Shown piece by piece: positions 17,858 through 26,252 of a stretch of 64,000 nt of DNA. Each line of letters starts with the position of its first letter. Position 1 is the first letter of the stretch. The notes below the pieces were generated by a model. The model saw only the letters and a program-made list of their open reading frames with translations. It was not told the origin of the DNA and made no database searches. Source of the stretch: Petralouisia muris (GTDB lineage Bacteria > Bacillota > Clostridia > Lachnospirales > Lachnospiraceae). A program made the translations under genes and the position numbers. The stretch lies in assembly GCF_004793545.1 (NCBI RefSeq), contig NZ_SRYA01000016.1, positions 1 through 64,000 on the forward strand. Reading direction: 5' to 3'.

Positions 17858-19003
17858 TTAATTCAAACCAACTGCTCTGCCAATCACCATCTTTTGAATT
17901 TCATTGGTACCTTCATAAATTTGGGTGATTTTTGCATCGCGCAACATACGCTCAATGGGATATTCCTTTGTATATCCGTAACCGCCAAAAAATTGCAGGC
18001 ATTTCACAGTTGTTTCCATTGCCAGATCAGAATTATATAATTTACCCATGGCTGCCTCTGTTCCAAAGGGTTTTCCCATATCTTTTAGTTTTGCCGCGCG
18101 CCATAAAAGCATACGGCCTGCATCAACTTTTGTTTGCAGATCCGCCAGGGTAAACTGGGTATTTTGAAACTGTGAAATACGTTTCCGAAACTGTACTCTT
18201 TCATTCACATACTGAATCGTCTCATCAATAGCTCCCTGTGCAATTCCTAATGCCTGTGTTCCCATACAGATCCTTCCGGCGTCAAGAGATGCGAGGGCTA
18301 CCTTCATCCCTTTTCCAATTGTTCCCAAAACCTGTGTTTCCGATACCACACAGTCCTCAAAAATCAGCTCTGCTGTAAGAGAACCCCGGATTCCGAGCTT
18401 ATTCACTGGCTTTCCAACTGAAAATCCCGGTGTATCTTTATCAATGATAAAAGCCGTAAACTCTGGACGGCCTTTTGCATTTTTCCCTGTTACAGCCACC
18501 ACGATATTAAAATCATTTGCCGGTGCGCTGGAAATAAACATTTTCGCGCCATTGATAATATAGTTACTTCCATCCTTTACCGCAGTGGTCAGCATTCCGG
18601 AGGAATCGGAACCAGCATTTGCTTCCGTCAGTGCAAAGCCCATCAAATGCCCCTGTGCCATCAAAGGCATATAGCGCTCCTTCTGCTCCTTCGTTCCGAA
18701 CAGCTCGATACAGTACATGCTCACTCCTGCGTGGGTACATACAATACTTGCAGTAGAACCGCAAACCTTTGCAATCTCTTCAATCGCAAGGACAAAAGAT
18801 AGAAAATCCATGCCAGAACCACCTAACTCCTCCGGATAAGGACATCCTAAGATTCCTGCCCTCGCCAGTACGTCAATACTCTCCCTTGGAAAGATTTCTT
18901 TCTCATCAATCTCGGCTGCAATAGGCTTAATCTGTTCCTCCGCAATCTTGTGCGTCAGTTCTTTTACCATAAGCTGCTGTTTTGTTAAAAGATATTCACT
19001 CAT
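17858..19003 (-). CDS. Acyl-CoA dehydrogenase (copy 1)
   Basis: A 381-residue flavoprotein that oxidises acyl-CoA to 2-enoyl-CoA (or the reverse), passing electrons to ETF. All three ACAD domains are present: the N-terminal helices, the middle beta domain with GFALTEANAGSDSSG (FAD/substrate loop), and the C-terminal helical domain. The C-terminal YEGTNEIQ holds the catalytic glutamate position used in short-chain enzymes. It closes the run EtfB > EtfA > ACAD, 17 bp after EtfA, so the three form an electron-transfer module. GAGGGTGGATC precedes the ATG. The preferred acyl chain cannot be read. A paralogue (222 kb scale aside, at 32.2-33.4 kb) has its own ETF pair. Confidence 0.9.
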   Translation of the reverse strand: MSEYLLTKQQLMVKELTHKIAEEQIKPIAAEIDEKEIFPRESIDVLARAGILGCPYPEELGGSGMDFLSFVLAIEEIAKVCGSTASIVCTHAGVSMYCIELFGTKEQKERYMPLMAQGHLMGFALTEANAGSDSSGMLTTAVKDGSNYIINGAKMFISSAPANDFNIVVAVTGKNAKGRPEFTAFIIDKDTPGFSVGKPVNKLGIRGSLTAELIFEDCVVSETQVLGTIGKGMKVALASLDAGRICMGTQALGIAQGAIDETIQYVNERVQFRKRISQFQNTQFTLADLQTKVDAGRMLLWRAAKLKDMGKPFGTEAAMGKLYNSDLAMETTVKCLQFFGGYGYTKEYPIERMLRDAKITQIYEGTNEIQKMVIGRAVGLN

Positions 19004-19020
19004 GATCCACCCTCACTTTC

Positions 19021-20118
19021 CTAATTTGCTTCCTTTAATGACTCAATCATTAATGGCACTACTTTAAACAAATCTCCCGTGATACCATAAGTAGCAACAT
19101 CAAAAATTGGCGCTGTCTCGCTTTTATTAATGGCAATGATATGTTCCGCATTCTGCATGCCGGACACGTGCTGTATAGCGCCGGAAATGCCAAGGGCCAC
19201 ATAAATCCTCGATCGCACCGTCTTACCAGTCTGTCCCACCTGATGGTCTGCGCTAAGCCAACCGGAATCAATGACCGCTCGGGAAGCCCCAAGGACTCCT
19301 CCGCCCAATGCATCCGCCAGCTCCTTTGCCAGACTGATCCCTTTTTCAATATCCTTGCTAATCCCACGTCCGACAGCGACCACAACCTCGGCTCCAAGCA
19401 GATCAACCAGCTCCCTTGTCTCCTTCACGGTCCGAAGCACCTTTGTTTTCAAATCACTCTCCGTAAGCTTTACCGGATAAATCTCCATGACACAAGCTTC
19501 TGACTTCGCCCTGTCAAAGTCATCTTTTTTCAGCACACCAGGTCTTACCGTGGACATGCAGGGCCGAAATCTCGGACAAATGATCGTCGCCATCAGATGC
19601 CCACCGAAGGCTGGTCTGGTCATCTTCAAATTCACATCCTGCATATCAAATCCTATTGCTTCGGTGTCAAGGGTGGAAGCTTCCTTTAAAAACTCCACAT
19701 ACTTTGTCATCTCAATGTCCAAATGTGTACAGTCCGCCGTCAAACCTGTGTGAAGCCTTGCCGCACATCTCGGTCCCAAATCACGGCCGATGTTCGATGC
19801 CCCAAGTAAAAGCACCTCTGGCTTTCTCTCCATAACCGCATCACAGATCACCTTTGTATACGCATCAGTCGTATAAATCTTTAACCGAGGATCATCGCAG
19901 ACAATCACTCGGTCCGCCCCATAACCGCCAAGCTCCTTTACCAGACCTTTCACATTCTCGCCCAAAAGCAGGCCAACAAGCTGCGCCCCCCTCTCATGCG
20001 CCAGCTTTCTTCCCTCTGACAAAAGCTCAAAATCCGTTTCCATAAGCATTCCATCCCGCTGTTCACAGAACACCCAAATATCCTTAAAGCTGCTAACATC
20101 TGCACTATTATAGCTCAT
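19021..20118 (-). CDS. etfA: Electron transfer flavoprotein alpha subunit (copy 1)
   Basis: A 365-residue EtfA. The N-terminal alpha/beta domain starts FKDIWVFCEQRDG and the C-terminal FAD domain contains VVAVGRGISKDIEKG, HQVGQTGKTVRSRIYVALGI and ISGAIQHVSGMQNAEHIIAI, which bind the FAD. With EtfB (13 bp upstream) it takes electrons from, or gives them to, the acyl-CoA dehydrogenase encoded 17 bp downstream. It is somewhat longer at the N-terminus than typical EtfA (about 320). Whether the complex is electron-bifurcating cannot be decided by eye. Confidence 0.9.
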   Translation of the reverse strand: MSYNSADVSSFKDIWVFCEQRDGMLMETDFELLSEGRKLAHERGAQLVGLLLGENVKGLVKELGGYGADRVIVCDDPRLKIYTTDAYTKVICDAVMERKPEVLLLGASNIGRDLGPRCAARLHTGLTADCTHLDIEMTKYVEFLKEASTLDTEAIGFDMQDVNLKMTRPAFGGHLMATIICPRFRPCMSTVRPGVLKKDDFDRAKSEACVMEIYPVKLTESDLKTKVLRTVKETRELVDLLGAEVVVAVGRGISKDIEKGISLAKELADALGGGVLGASRAVIDSGWLSADHQVGQTGKTVRSRIYVALGISGAIQHVSGMQNAEHIIAINKSETAPIFDVATYGITGDLFKVVPLMIESLKEAN

Positions 20119-20131
20119 TCCAATACCCCCT

Positions 20132-20932
20132 TTAAATCACATGCCTGTTACGCAATTTCTCAACCAACAAATTCGTCGTATTTTTGTCAGCGCCCGAAAG
20201 CATCTCCACCTTGCCCTTCTGAGGCGGGGTAAAGGATTTAAAAATATTTGTGGGAGAGCCTTTCAGGCCAATCGTATCCGGCTCAATTAACGGTTCAGCC
20301 TTTAAAGCTTCAAAATCATAGATCACGACATTTTTTTCATAACAATGACGAATACCCACTACGGTCTGATATCTGGGCACATTCAGCTCTCCGATACATG
20401 TAATCAGGCAGGGTGTCTGAACCTCAATCATATAGTAACCATCCTCCAGCATTCTTTTTACAATAATGTCCCGGCCGTTTTTGTCGATTTGTGCCGCATA
20501 AGTCACCTGTGGGATATTCAGTTTCTCTGCGATCTGCGGACCAACCTGTGCCGTGTCCCCGTCGATGGCCTGTCTTCCACAGAAAATCAGGTCTTCCTCT
20601 TCTAAACCTGCATGGGAAATCGCCGCTGCAATAATTTGCGAGGTCGCAAATGTATCCGAACCTCCAAATTCTCTGGCGGTGATCAAAATGCCGTCATCCA
20701 CGCCCATTGCAAACAACTCCCTTAACATTTCCTCTGCCGGCGGCGGTCCCATGGTAACTGCGGTGACCTGACAGCCCGTCTCATCCTTCAAGTGCAATGC
20801 AGCCTCCACCGCGTTCATATCATCCGGGTTAATAATGGTTGACATGGATGCCCGGTTCAATGTTCCGTTGTCATTCACCGCAACCTTCCCCGATGTATCG
20901 GGAACCTGTTTTACACATACAAATATTCTCAT
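20132..20932 (-). CDS. etfB: Electron transfer flavoprotein beta subunit (copy 1)
   Basis: A 266-residue EtfB, beginning MRIFVCVKQVPDTSGKVAVN and carrying the full nucleotide-binding signature GRQAIDGDTAQVGPQIAE in the middle, which binds AMP or the second FAD. The C-terminal helical arm clasps EtfA. Spacing to EtfA is 13 bp. Presence of the intact signature contrasts with the second EtfB of the window (31387-32217). Confidence 0.92.
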   Translation of the reverse strand: MRIFVCVKQVPDTSGKVAVNDNGTLNRASMSTIINPDDMNAVEAALHLKDETGCQVTAVTMGPPPAEEMLRELFAMGVDDGILITAREFGGSDTFATSQIIAAAISHAGLEEEDLIFCGRQAIDGDTAQVGPQIAEKLNIPQVTYAAQIDKNGRDIIVKRMLEDGYYMIEVQTPCLITCIGELNVPRYQTVVGIRHCYEKNVVIYDFEALKAEPLIEPDTIGLKGSPTNIFKSFTPPQKGKVEMLSGADKNTTNLLVEKLRNRHVI

Positions 20933-20966
20933 GATTTTCCTCCTTGTCTATGCAGCTATGACCATT

Positions 20967-21767
20967 TTATTCATAATAATCTGGCGTGCATTTTACAGTT
21001 TTATAAAATTCATAATCATGGGCATACAAGATTCTCGCATTGTATTTTTTCTGAAGCCTTCGAACCTTTTCAATTGATTTGAAATATGCCATATTATCAT
21101 ACATAATCCCAGATCCTTTTGGCGTCGGCTCATAATTTTCCTGCAGATACAGACAATCCTGAGGTAAGATAACAGTTCCTCCTTTCAGATGCACAACCAG
21201 ACCAAGCAGTCCCGGTGTATGCCCTGGAAGCCGGATCACCTCAACGCCCGGCGCCAGCTCAAAATCCTCATCCACGAAATGATATTCTTTCACCGATACA
21301 TCCATCTCGCTTTTTATGTATGCGCCATGTCTGTTGACATCCGGACATTTTCTGACATTTAACTGTGCTTCAATAAAATCCTCCTTTGGTACATAGACAT
21401 CCGCATGTGTAAACTGATGAATATTGCCTGCATGATCCATATGCAGATGGGATAAAACAACCGTCTGAATATCCGTCGGTGCAATCCCGCATAATTTTAT
21501 CTGATTTTCAAGCTTTTCCTTCTCTGTTTGGTGGAGTGGATAGACATTTTGCAGCCACGTTGGCCAGTGTCCGTTCATGGCATCCGCATGGCATCCGGTA
21601 TCAAATAAAATATAACCCTCATCCGTCTCAATTAAGAACGCCATTACCGGCAATTTAATCCATTTACTTTCCACCACCGGCTGCTGCCTGGTTCCAATCG
21701 TAGAGCACGCAACCACATTATTCTTATCTGTCTCCAGATAACCTGTTCTCAGTACGTATAATTTCAT
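20967..21767 (-). CDS. Metallo-beta-lactamase-fold hydrolase, lactonase-like (A)
   Basis: A 266-residue MBL-fold protein. The zinc motif is SHLHMDHAGN (HxHxDH), followed by the later His (RLPGHTPGLLGL) and Asp (ILPQDCLYL) ligands, and a C-terminal His in YAHDYEFYK. The arrangement and length match the N-acyl-homoserine-lactonase-like branch (AiiA/AttM type), which opens lactone rings; related proteins cleave other esters or thioesters. There is no signal peptide, so it is cytoplasmic. It sits 34 bp upstream of EtfB and 31 bp after the SDR within the same run, so its substrate is presumably an intermediate of the pathway. It shares its general plan, but not close identity, with the hydrolase at 23541-24356. 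Confidence 0.8.
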   Translation of the reverse strand: MKLYVLRTGYLETDKNNVVACSTIGTRQQPVVESKWIKLPVMAFLIETDEGYILFDTGCHADAMNGHWPTWLQNVYPLHQTEKEKLENQIKLCGIAPTDIQTVVLSHLHMDHAGNIHQFTHADVYVPKEDFIEAQLNVRKCPDVNRHGAYIKSEMDVSVKEYHFVDEDFELAPGVEVIRLPGHTPGLLGLVVHLKGGTVILPQDCLYLQENYEPTPKGSGIMYDNMAYFKSIEKVRRLQKKYNARILYAHDYEFYKTVKCTPDYYE

Positions 21768-21798
21768 ATTCTATCTCTCCTATAAACAAACGTAACTA

Positions 21799-22524
21799 TT
21801 ACAATGTCATACCACCGTTGGCATTGATATTTGTACCTGTTATATAACTGGATCGCCCGGAAGCCAGAAACAGTACAATCTGGGCGATCTCCGTCGGTTC
21901 TCCCAGTCTTCCCAGCGATATTTTTTTCTGAACCTCAGCCAGCACCTTTTCCGGCATGCCTTCCAGCATTTTGGTCTTGATAAATCCCGGTGCAATGGAA
22001 TTCACACGGACATTGCCGCCATTTCTGGCAAATTCTTTGGCCCATGACTTTGTCATTCCAATGAGCCCCGCTTTGGATGCGGCATAATTGGATTGGCCCA
22101 CATTCCCGTATACACCCACAATACTTGAAATATTAATAATGGAGCCCCCATGGTTCTGCTGCATGTGGGGACCGACAAATCTGGTAACGTTCCAGGCTCC
22201 CTTCAGATTTGTGGCAATGACCTTGTCAAACTGCTCCTCCGTCATGTTCTTTGTCATCGCATCCCGGTTAATACCTGCATTATTCACCAGAATGTCAATT
22301 TTCCCGTATTTCTCAATAATTTCTTCCACAGCCTGTCTGGTTTCCTCATAATCCGTCACCGTGGAAATCATATAATCAATGCCATTTTCTACCTCATCTT
22401 CTTTTTTGATATGCTTATGTATGCCGATAACTCTGGCGCCACTTTCCTTAAACAGCCTGCAGATCGCCTGCCCGATTCCTCCGGTTGCACCTGTGACAAC
22501 AGCCACTTTCCCCTGTAAATCCAT
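21799..22524 (-). CDS. SDR-family 3-hydroxyacyl dehydrogenase/ketoreductase (FabG-like)
   Basis: A 241-residue short-chain dehydrogenase; ATG 22524 follows AAAGGAGAG. The Rossmann motif TGATGGIGQAICRLF, the NNAGINRD segment, the catalytic Ser (INISSIVGVYG) and the Tyr-x3-Lys (SNYAASKAG) are all present, and the C-terminus ends ITGTNINANGGMTL as in FabG proteins. It would interconvert 3-hydroxyacyl and 3-oxoacyl thioesters with NAD(P)(H), or oxidise another alcohol. It comes straight after the double-hotdog hydratase (31 bp), the usual order for hydration followed by oxidation. Confidence 0.88.
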   Translation of the reverse strand: MDLQGKVAVVTGATGGIGQAICRLFKESGARVIGIHKHIKKEDEVENGIDYMISTVTDYEETRQAVEEIIEKYGKIDILVNNAGINRDAMTKNMTEEQFDKVIATNLKGAWNVTRFVGPHMQQNHGGSIINISSIVGVYGNVGQSNYAASKAGLIGMTKSWAKEFARNGGNVRVNSIAPGFIKTKMLEGMPEKVLAEVQKKISLGRLGEPTEIAQIVLFLASGRSSYITGTNINANGGMTL

Positions 22525-22555
22525 AGAACCTCTCTCCTTTAAAGAATCTGAACCG

Positions 22556-23437
22556 CTATTTCCATTCAAAGACACCTTTATCTAAAACAGCGTTTCCCGT
22601 ATCCTTATTTATCAGTCTAAAATAAGCCTTCTGCTCATCTATCTTCCAAATCAATAAACGAATGGGGGTGTCCGGATAAAGAATCGAGCGCATTTGAGCG
22701 GTCATTCTCGTCATCCGTTCCGGTTCCCCGGGTATCAACTGCCCAATCGCCATACGACAGGCAAATCCAAAGGGGCACAGACCCTGCATGAACACTTTAT
22801 CGAAACCCCGTTCCTTTGCAAATTCCGGGTCAACATGCACCAAATTGGTATCTCCGGTCAGACGATATAAAACATTCTGAACTGGGCTGATAAAATCATC
22901 TTCTGCAAAATCTGGATTTCCGTCCGGCATTTTTACCTTATTTTTTGGCATTGGAGTTCCTCCAAAACCGCCGCCTTCCTGAAACAGGGTACTGGATACA
23001 TTGGTACAAATCAGATTCCCGGCCTCGTCATGAACGTCCACCTTTGTTTTGATGACCGCCCCCTTGCCCTCTCCCCGATCATAAACATCGGTAATCATAT
23101 CCTGAAAAATCAATGTTCCTTTCATCGGATCAATGGGACGGTGCATAATCAGCTCATGTTCCATATGAAGCGGCGCTATAGTACTGTGTATGATCTGGTC
23201 TGCCAACTGTGCCGCCGGTAAGGGATGCGGGATTCTCGGTGTAATATTCACAGCGCCCCAGTATGGAACCACCCCGTAAGTAGGAAGCGCTTTCATATTT
23301 TTCTCATAGGTATACATTAAATCATCCGCTTTTGCCCCAACAGACAGGGCATACAAAGAGATGTCTCGCCAGTTGTACGTCAGTTCCCTGTGCTCCGTAC
23401 TTAATCCAACCAATTCCTCCGCCAAATTTACCTTCAT
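22556..23437 (-). CDS. Double-hotdog enoyl-CoA hydratase 2 (MFE-2/MaoC type)
   Basis: A 293-residue protein with two hotdog folds, matching the hydratase-2 part of peroxisomal multifunctional enzyme type 2. The second half has the catalytic hydratase-2 motif: TGDTNLVHVDPEFAKERGFD (Asp and His of the dyad, then Gly), and the first half the degenerate fold (residues about 10-140). Members hydrate 2-trans-enoyl-CoA to the (R)-3-hydroxy product and accept bulky acyl groups, including steroid side chains. Stereochemistry here is a family expectation. It starts behind AGGAGGTCTAAAAGA, 103 bp after the preceding MBL gene; a stable hairpin lies in that gap. Confidence 0.85.
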   Translation of the reverse strand: MKVNLAEELVGLSTEHRELTYNWRDISLYALSVGAKADDLMYTYEKNMKALPTYGVVPYWGAVNITPRIPHPLPAAQLADQIIHSTIAPLHMEHELIMHRPIDPMKGTLIFQDMITDVYDRGEGKGAVIKTKVDVHDEAGNLICTNVSSTLFQEGGGFGGTPMPKNKVKMPDGNPDFAEDDFISPVQNVLYRLTGDTNLVHVDPEFAKERGFDKVFMQGLCPFGFACRMAIGQLIPGEPERMTRMTAQMRSILYPDTPIRLLIWKIDEQKAYFRLINKDTGNAVLDKGVFEWK

Positions 23438-23471
23438 TTCTTTTAGACCTCCTACTTATTTAAATTTGGTT

Positions 23472-23508
23472 AAAGCAGATCGTGCCCCGCCACGACACGA
23501 TCTGCTTT
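23472..23508 (-). promoter_or_regulatory. Strong intra-operon hairpin
   Basis: A perfect 13-bp stem, AAAGCAGATCGTG (23472-23484) with its reverse complement (23496-23508), and an 11-base loop. On the minus strand only CTTT follows, a weak T-tract, so it may be a partial terminator, attenuator or mRNA-stability element between the MBL gene and the hydratase gene. Confidence 0.65.
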
Positions 23509-23540
23509 TGTACCATTTATATAAATTGGCAGTAATTTGA

Positions 23541-24356
23541 TTATTTATAATACTCCGGCGCGTGCTTAAAGGTCTTCCAGTCATCCGGATCATGACCGGT
23601 TACAATCGTTACACCTGTCTTCTCAAGCAGCTTGAATGTCTTGATATTCTGGAGATATTCTGGACAAAGGGCAACCAATCCCGGAAGAGCGCCCTGATTA
23701 TAAGTCTCCTTTACATAGCATGCATCTGCACAGAGAAGGAAATCTCCATCCTCATCGGTTCTGACAAGCAAGGACTGGTGACCTACAGAATGGCCAGGCG
23801 TAAAATAGATCACAATTCTGCCGTCTCCGAATAAATCAAACTTATTATCATTCCAGCCGTCAAGGAAATACCAATCCACATTGTCAAGGTCATTGGCATC
23901 CGTTCCCTTCATGTCAAAGTTCGTCACCTTTGCGGGTGCCTCATCATTGTAATATGCCTGTGTCATGAAGTAGTCCGGGCGACGCACATAGTCAAACTCT
24001 GCCTTCTGAACGATAACGGTCGCATTTTTGAACTCGCTGATCGCGCCGGCATGGTCATGGTGAAGATGGGAAACAATCACAAAATCGATATCCTCCGGCT
24101 TTACGCCAACCTTCTGAATCGCGTTCGGCGCATACTCATCATCTGTAAATACCGGCTTTACACCGTTTAACAATCTCGTAAGCAGATGTCCGTTCTGGTC
24201 ATCCTTATGATTCCCGGTATCAAATAAAATATTTTTTCCCTTGTGCTGGATCAGGAAAAACGGTACCGGTACATTAAATTCCGAATCTCCGCCATTCTGT
24301 ACGAACAGCCCCTTGTAACTTTCAAGAATACCTGAGCTGAAAAAATAAAGTTTCAT
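23541..24356 (-). CDS. Metallo-beta-lactamase-fold hydrolase, lactonase-like (B)
   Basis: A 271-residue MBL-fold protein beginning MKLYFFSSGILESYKGLFVQ. The zinc ligands are VSHLHHDHAGAI (HxHxDH), TPGHSVGHQSLL (His), LLCADACYV (Asp) and VTGHDPDDW (His). As for protein A it belongs to the AHL-lactonase-like branch and is cytoplasmic. The gene lies between the DUF1097 membrane protein (73 bp upstream) and the hydratase, and has a good AAGGAGGTAAT site before the ATG. Two such enzymes in one operon, and a third of another subfamily at 29.5 kb, suggest successive ester, lactone or thioester hydrolyses. None of the three can be given a substrate from sequence. Confidence 0.8.
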   Translation of the reverse strand: MKLYFFSSGILESYKGLFVQNGGDSEFNVPVPFFLIQHKGKNILFDTGNHKDDQNGHLLTRLLNGVKPVFTDDEYAPNAIQKVGVKPEDIDFVIVSHLHHDHAGAISEFKNATVIVQKAEFDYVRRPDYFMTQAYYNDEAPAKVTNFDMKGTDANDLDNVDWYFLDGWNDNKFDLFGDGRIVIYFTPGHSVGHQSLLVRTDEDGDFLLCADACYVKETYNQGALPGLVALCPEYLQNIKTFKLLEKTGVTIVTGHDPDDWKTFKHAPEYYK

Positions 24357-24429
24357 TGTATTACCTCCTTAAAATTTTAATATTGTATTGATATTGCAGA
24401 GACGTTTATTAACATCTGCAATCAATGGT

Positions 24430-24948
24430 TCATTTTTTAGATGGCCATGTCCATTTTCCCTCTTCTGTCAGAAAATTTGTCCCCTCCTGACACACAAGGG
24501 CCAGTGTAACGCCCAGTACAAGCGTGATCATCAACGGAATGACCTTCGTCTTATCCCCGCCAATCCAAAAGGTGGAAGAGATTGCCCCAAACATTGCCGC
24601 AGGCTTGTTGAGCCATGTGGCTCCAGTAGGAATAAAGTGGATGGCACAGCAGACAATCGTAACTAATCCGACGACAATTCCATTTGCTGCAGCAGCGCCT
24701 ACATAACCGGCAATCGCAGTAATTCCCATCAGATAAAGCAATCCCCAGACAACTCCCATAATATTACTGGCCGCATAATGGAAATACTCTTTCCGTTGAG
24801 CGCCCGCCGTAAAAAAGATGGGCAAAGCAGTAAAAGTCGCGGGCATAACACCGTAATCAGCAAGCGGGGTCAGGCTGTATAAAAAACAATAAATGCCGGA
24901 TACTACACCAATCCATACTGCCCAGTTCCACAGGTAACGTTTTGTCAT
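24430..24948 (-). CDS. DUF1097-family membrane protein
   Basis: A 172-residue integral membrane protein; ATG 24948 follows AAAAAGGAGATTTAT. About five hydrophobic helices are visible (for example WAVWIGVVSGIYCFLY, NIMGVVWGLLYLMGITAIAG and IVVGLVTIVCCAIHFI). It fits the DUF1097/YcdZ-like family, whose function is not established; a small-molecule transport or channel role is often guessed. Its position inside the operon, directly after a CoA-transferase gene (29 bp), and the absence of any other transporter in the cluster make uptake or release of the pathway substrate a reasonable inference. Confidence 0.7.
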   Translation of the reverse strand: MTKRYLWNWAVWIGVVSGIYCFLYSLTPLADYGVMPATFTALPIFFTAGAQRKEYFHYAASNIMGVVWGLLYLMGITAIAGYVGAAAANGIVVGLVTIVCCAIHFIPTGATWLNKPAAMFGAISSTFWIGGDKTKVIPLMITLVLGVTLALVCQEGTNFLTEEGKWTWPSKK

Positions 24949-24977
24949 ATAAATCTCCTTTTTATGCATTCCTCAAA

Positions 24978-26186
24978 TTACTTTCTTACACACACAACTC
25001 CCTCATCCACCAGTTTCTGGATTTCAGCCTGATCTATAATGCCAATTTCTGATAATACTTCCTCTGTATGCTCCGCAAAGCAAGGATAGGGAAGGATGTC
25101 ATTCACTTCATAGTCATCAAATTTAACCGGCGGCTTGGACATCATGCTCACAGAGCCGTCCTTATGTGTGTACTTAACCACATAGTTGTTCTCAATCGCC
25201 TGGGGATCACGGGCAATGTCCTTAAAATGTCCAAGAATGTTAAAGGCAATATCGCATTCCTTAAGTAGCTCCGCCATTTGCTGGCTAGTTTTCGCACCAA
25301 ATGCGGCATCTGCAAGGGGAACGACCTCCGCGTTTTTTTCCGGATAGCAGGTCTGATTGTTATATGCCGAATTCTCTGCCAAATCCGGGCGGCCACAGAT
25401 TTTGTCCAGAAATACCGGATAAAGCCTGTCATCAAAGTTGCTGATCATAATCCACTCGCCATCTGAGCACTGATAAGTGTTTGCCATCGGTGAAGAGGGG
25501 TTCTTTCTGGAACGGGGGAACTTATCGCCGTACTGTGTGGATGCCACTGCAGTGTGAAGTCCGTAGACACCCAACCCATAGAGGGAGCACATTACCTTGG
25601 TTCCTTCGCCGGTAATGGTTCTTCCGTATAATGCCGCCGCAATACCGCCTGCAAGGATTGGATTTGTAAATCCGTCCGCAAAGCCCCACACCGGAGAGAG
25701 CGGAGCTCCTTCTCCCAGGTCAGTCATAAGGCCTGTTTTTGCCCAGAATGCAACCGTATCATAACCAGCGTCGTTCTTCTGCGGGCCGTTCTCTCCAAAT
25801 CCTGACACATGGGCAAAAATCAATTTGGGATATTTTTTATGTACAGTTTCCCAGTCCAAACCGAGACGTCCCAGCGCCGGTACGCGGATATTGGTCACAA
25901 ACACATCCGCGGTTTGGAGCAGCTGATCCATGATTTCCTTGCCCTTCTCTGATTTGAGGTTCAGGCTAAGCGCACGTTTTCCAACATTGACACTTCCAAA
26001 ATATGGATTGCAACCATCATCTGCCGGGCAGCCCACGCTCACACCAGTCTTTCTTCCTTCCTCTGGCTTCAAGCCCTCAATTTTAATGACATTCGCACCC
26101 CAATCTGCCAGAACAGAGGCAGTTCCGGGGCCTGCTACATAGGTACTTAAATCGAGCACTTTGATTCCTTCTAATGGTTTTTTCAT
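24978..26186 (-). CDS. CaiB/BaiF (class III) CoA-transferase (copy 2)
   Basis: A 402-residue class III CoA-transferase. These enzymes move CoA from one acyl-CoA to an acid through an aspartyl-CoA anhydride intermediate, so acids are activated without ATP. Visible family blocks are IKVLDLSTYVAGPGTASVLA, NLKSEKGKEIMDQLL, KYPKLIFAHVSGFGENGPQK and the catalytic-Asp region WGFADGFTN. Among characterised members the pattern is nearest by eye to FldA/HadA (phenyllactate and 2-hydroxyisocaproate CoA-transferases), rather than to BaiF. It follows its paralogue after 66 bp. Confidence 0.88.
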   Translation of the reverse strand: MKKPLEGIKVLDLSTYVAGPGTASVLADWGANVIKIEGLKPEEGRKTGVSVGCPADDGCNPYFGSVNVGKRALSLNLKSEKGKEIMDQLLQTADVFVTNIRVPALGRLGLDWETVHKKYPKLIFAHVSGFGENGPQKNDAGYDTVAFWAKTGLMTDLGEGAPLSPVWGFADGFTNPILAGGIAAALYGRTITGEGTKVMCSLYGLGVYGLHTAVASTQYGDKFPRSRKNPSSPMANTYQCSDGEWIMISNFDDRLYPVFLDKICGRPDLAENSAYNNQTCYPEKNAEVVPLADAAFGAKTSQQMAELLKECDIAFNILGHFKDIARDPQAIENNYVVKYTHKDGSVSMMSKPPVKFDDYEVNDILPYPCFAEHTEEVLSEIGIIDQAEIQKLVDEGVVCVRK

Positions 26187-26252
26187 GTTCTTTCCTTCCT
26201 TTCCTTATGGTTTGATAAGTTTATATAAATAAATTTTGTTTTTCTCCACGAG

